Shown here: piece by piece, positions 5,615 to 5,646 of the stretch | Position numbering within the stretch: the stretch's first letter is position 1 | Layout of the letters: each line of letters opens with the position of its first letter | The notes under the pieces: model-generated | What the model was told of the DNA's origin: nothing | Database searches by the model: none | The model's input: only the letters and a program-made list of their open reading frames with translations | Made by a program: the position numbers and the translations under genes | DNA from: Porticoccaceae bacterium | GTDB taxonomy: Bacteria > Pseudomonadota > Gammaproteobacteria > Pseudomonadales > Porticoccaceae | Reading direction: 5' to 3' | Length of the DNA stretch: 5,646 bases | Assembly: GCA_017858295.1 (NCBI GenBank) | Contig: JAFMBU010000113.1 | Location: forward strand, 1-5,646

Positions 5615-5646
5615 AGTGAAACCACTCAAAATATGAAAGACTGTAA

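Larger units (their letters stand above)
5433..5646 (-). other. Possible decayed coding remnant or repeat upstream of the accessory gene
   Basis: No intact gene is supported in 5409-5646. On the minus strand one frame is open from the window edge to a TAG at 5501-5503 and encodes 47 residues ending EEETRIKRNYWLLL. A second frame, open from 5525 to a TGA at 5433-5435, encodes 30 residues including GTAFLDPNKVRRGESK. Both have protein-like composition and adjoin in the same direction, as expected if one gene had suffered a frameshift and stop. A 47-codon run without a stop is not rare by chance, so this is weak. An ATG at 5633 on the plus strand could open a gene beyond the edge but has no ribosome-binding site. 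Confidence 0.2.

Noticed and set aside
1..5646. CRISPR array, intact insertion sequence or integron site.
   Set aside because: No regularly spaced repeats, no transposase frame with intact motifs, and no attC-like core sites were seen.

Overview
The window looks like a piece of a gammaproteobacterial chromosome of roughly balanced base composition, probably a marine, free-living lineage. This is inferred from the protein families (a DUF1415 protein, an HI0933/YhiN-type flavoprotein, a gamma-type RbgA/YlqF GTPase with the motif EPAVTKGQQ, a YcaD-like MFS transporter). I cannot place it at genus level from sequence alone. Four of the six supported genes are ordinary core or housekeeping types. 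One is an accessory gene I do not recognise.

Layout. 1-156 (minus): the first 52 codons of an exported lipoprotein that resembles the N-terminus of penicillin-acylase-family Ntn hydrolases; the rest lies left of the window. 308-1543 (minus): a YcaD-like MFS transporter, transcribed toward the acylase gene with a 151-nt gap that holds a GC-rich dyad. 1544-1731: a divergent intergenic region with a perfect TATAAT box reading right and a perfect 14-bp palindrome in the likely 5' leader of the next gene. 1732-2301 and 2298-3503 (plus): a two-gene unit, DUF1415 followed by an HI0933-family FAD protein, joined by an ATGA overlap. 3515-4453 (minus): rbgA, convergent with the flavoprotein gene across only 11 nt. 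4737-5408 (minus): an accessory gene encoding a small single-span membrane protein with a polar GPVAGRDVVINN-type linker and a helical cytoplasmic domain. 5409-5646: no convincing gene, but a 7-bp inverted repeat, a candidate promoter, and two open minus-strand frames that could be a decayed coding remnant.

How the genes relate. The DUF1415/flavoprotein pair is the only clear operon, and coupling suggests a shared job, possibly redox-related, that is not established. RbgA acts in late assembly of the 50S ribosomal subunit. The MFS carrier and the secreted acylase may or may not be co-expressed.

The best candidate for undescribed biology is the accessory membrane protein at 4737-5408. Its arginine codons (8 of 12 AGA/AGG, none CGC/CGT) differ sharply from its neighbours, which suggests horizontal acquisition. 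I see no partner gene in the window that would make it a recognisable defence or signalling system.
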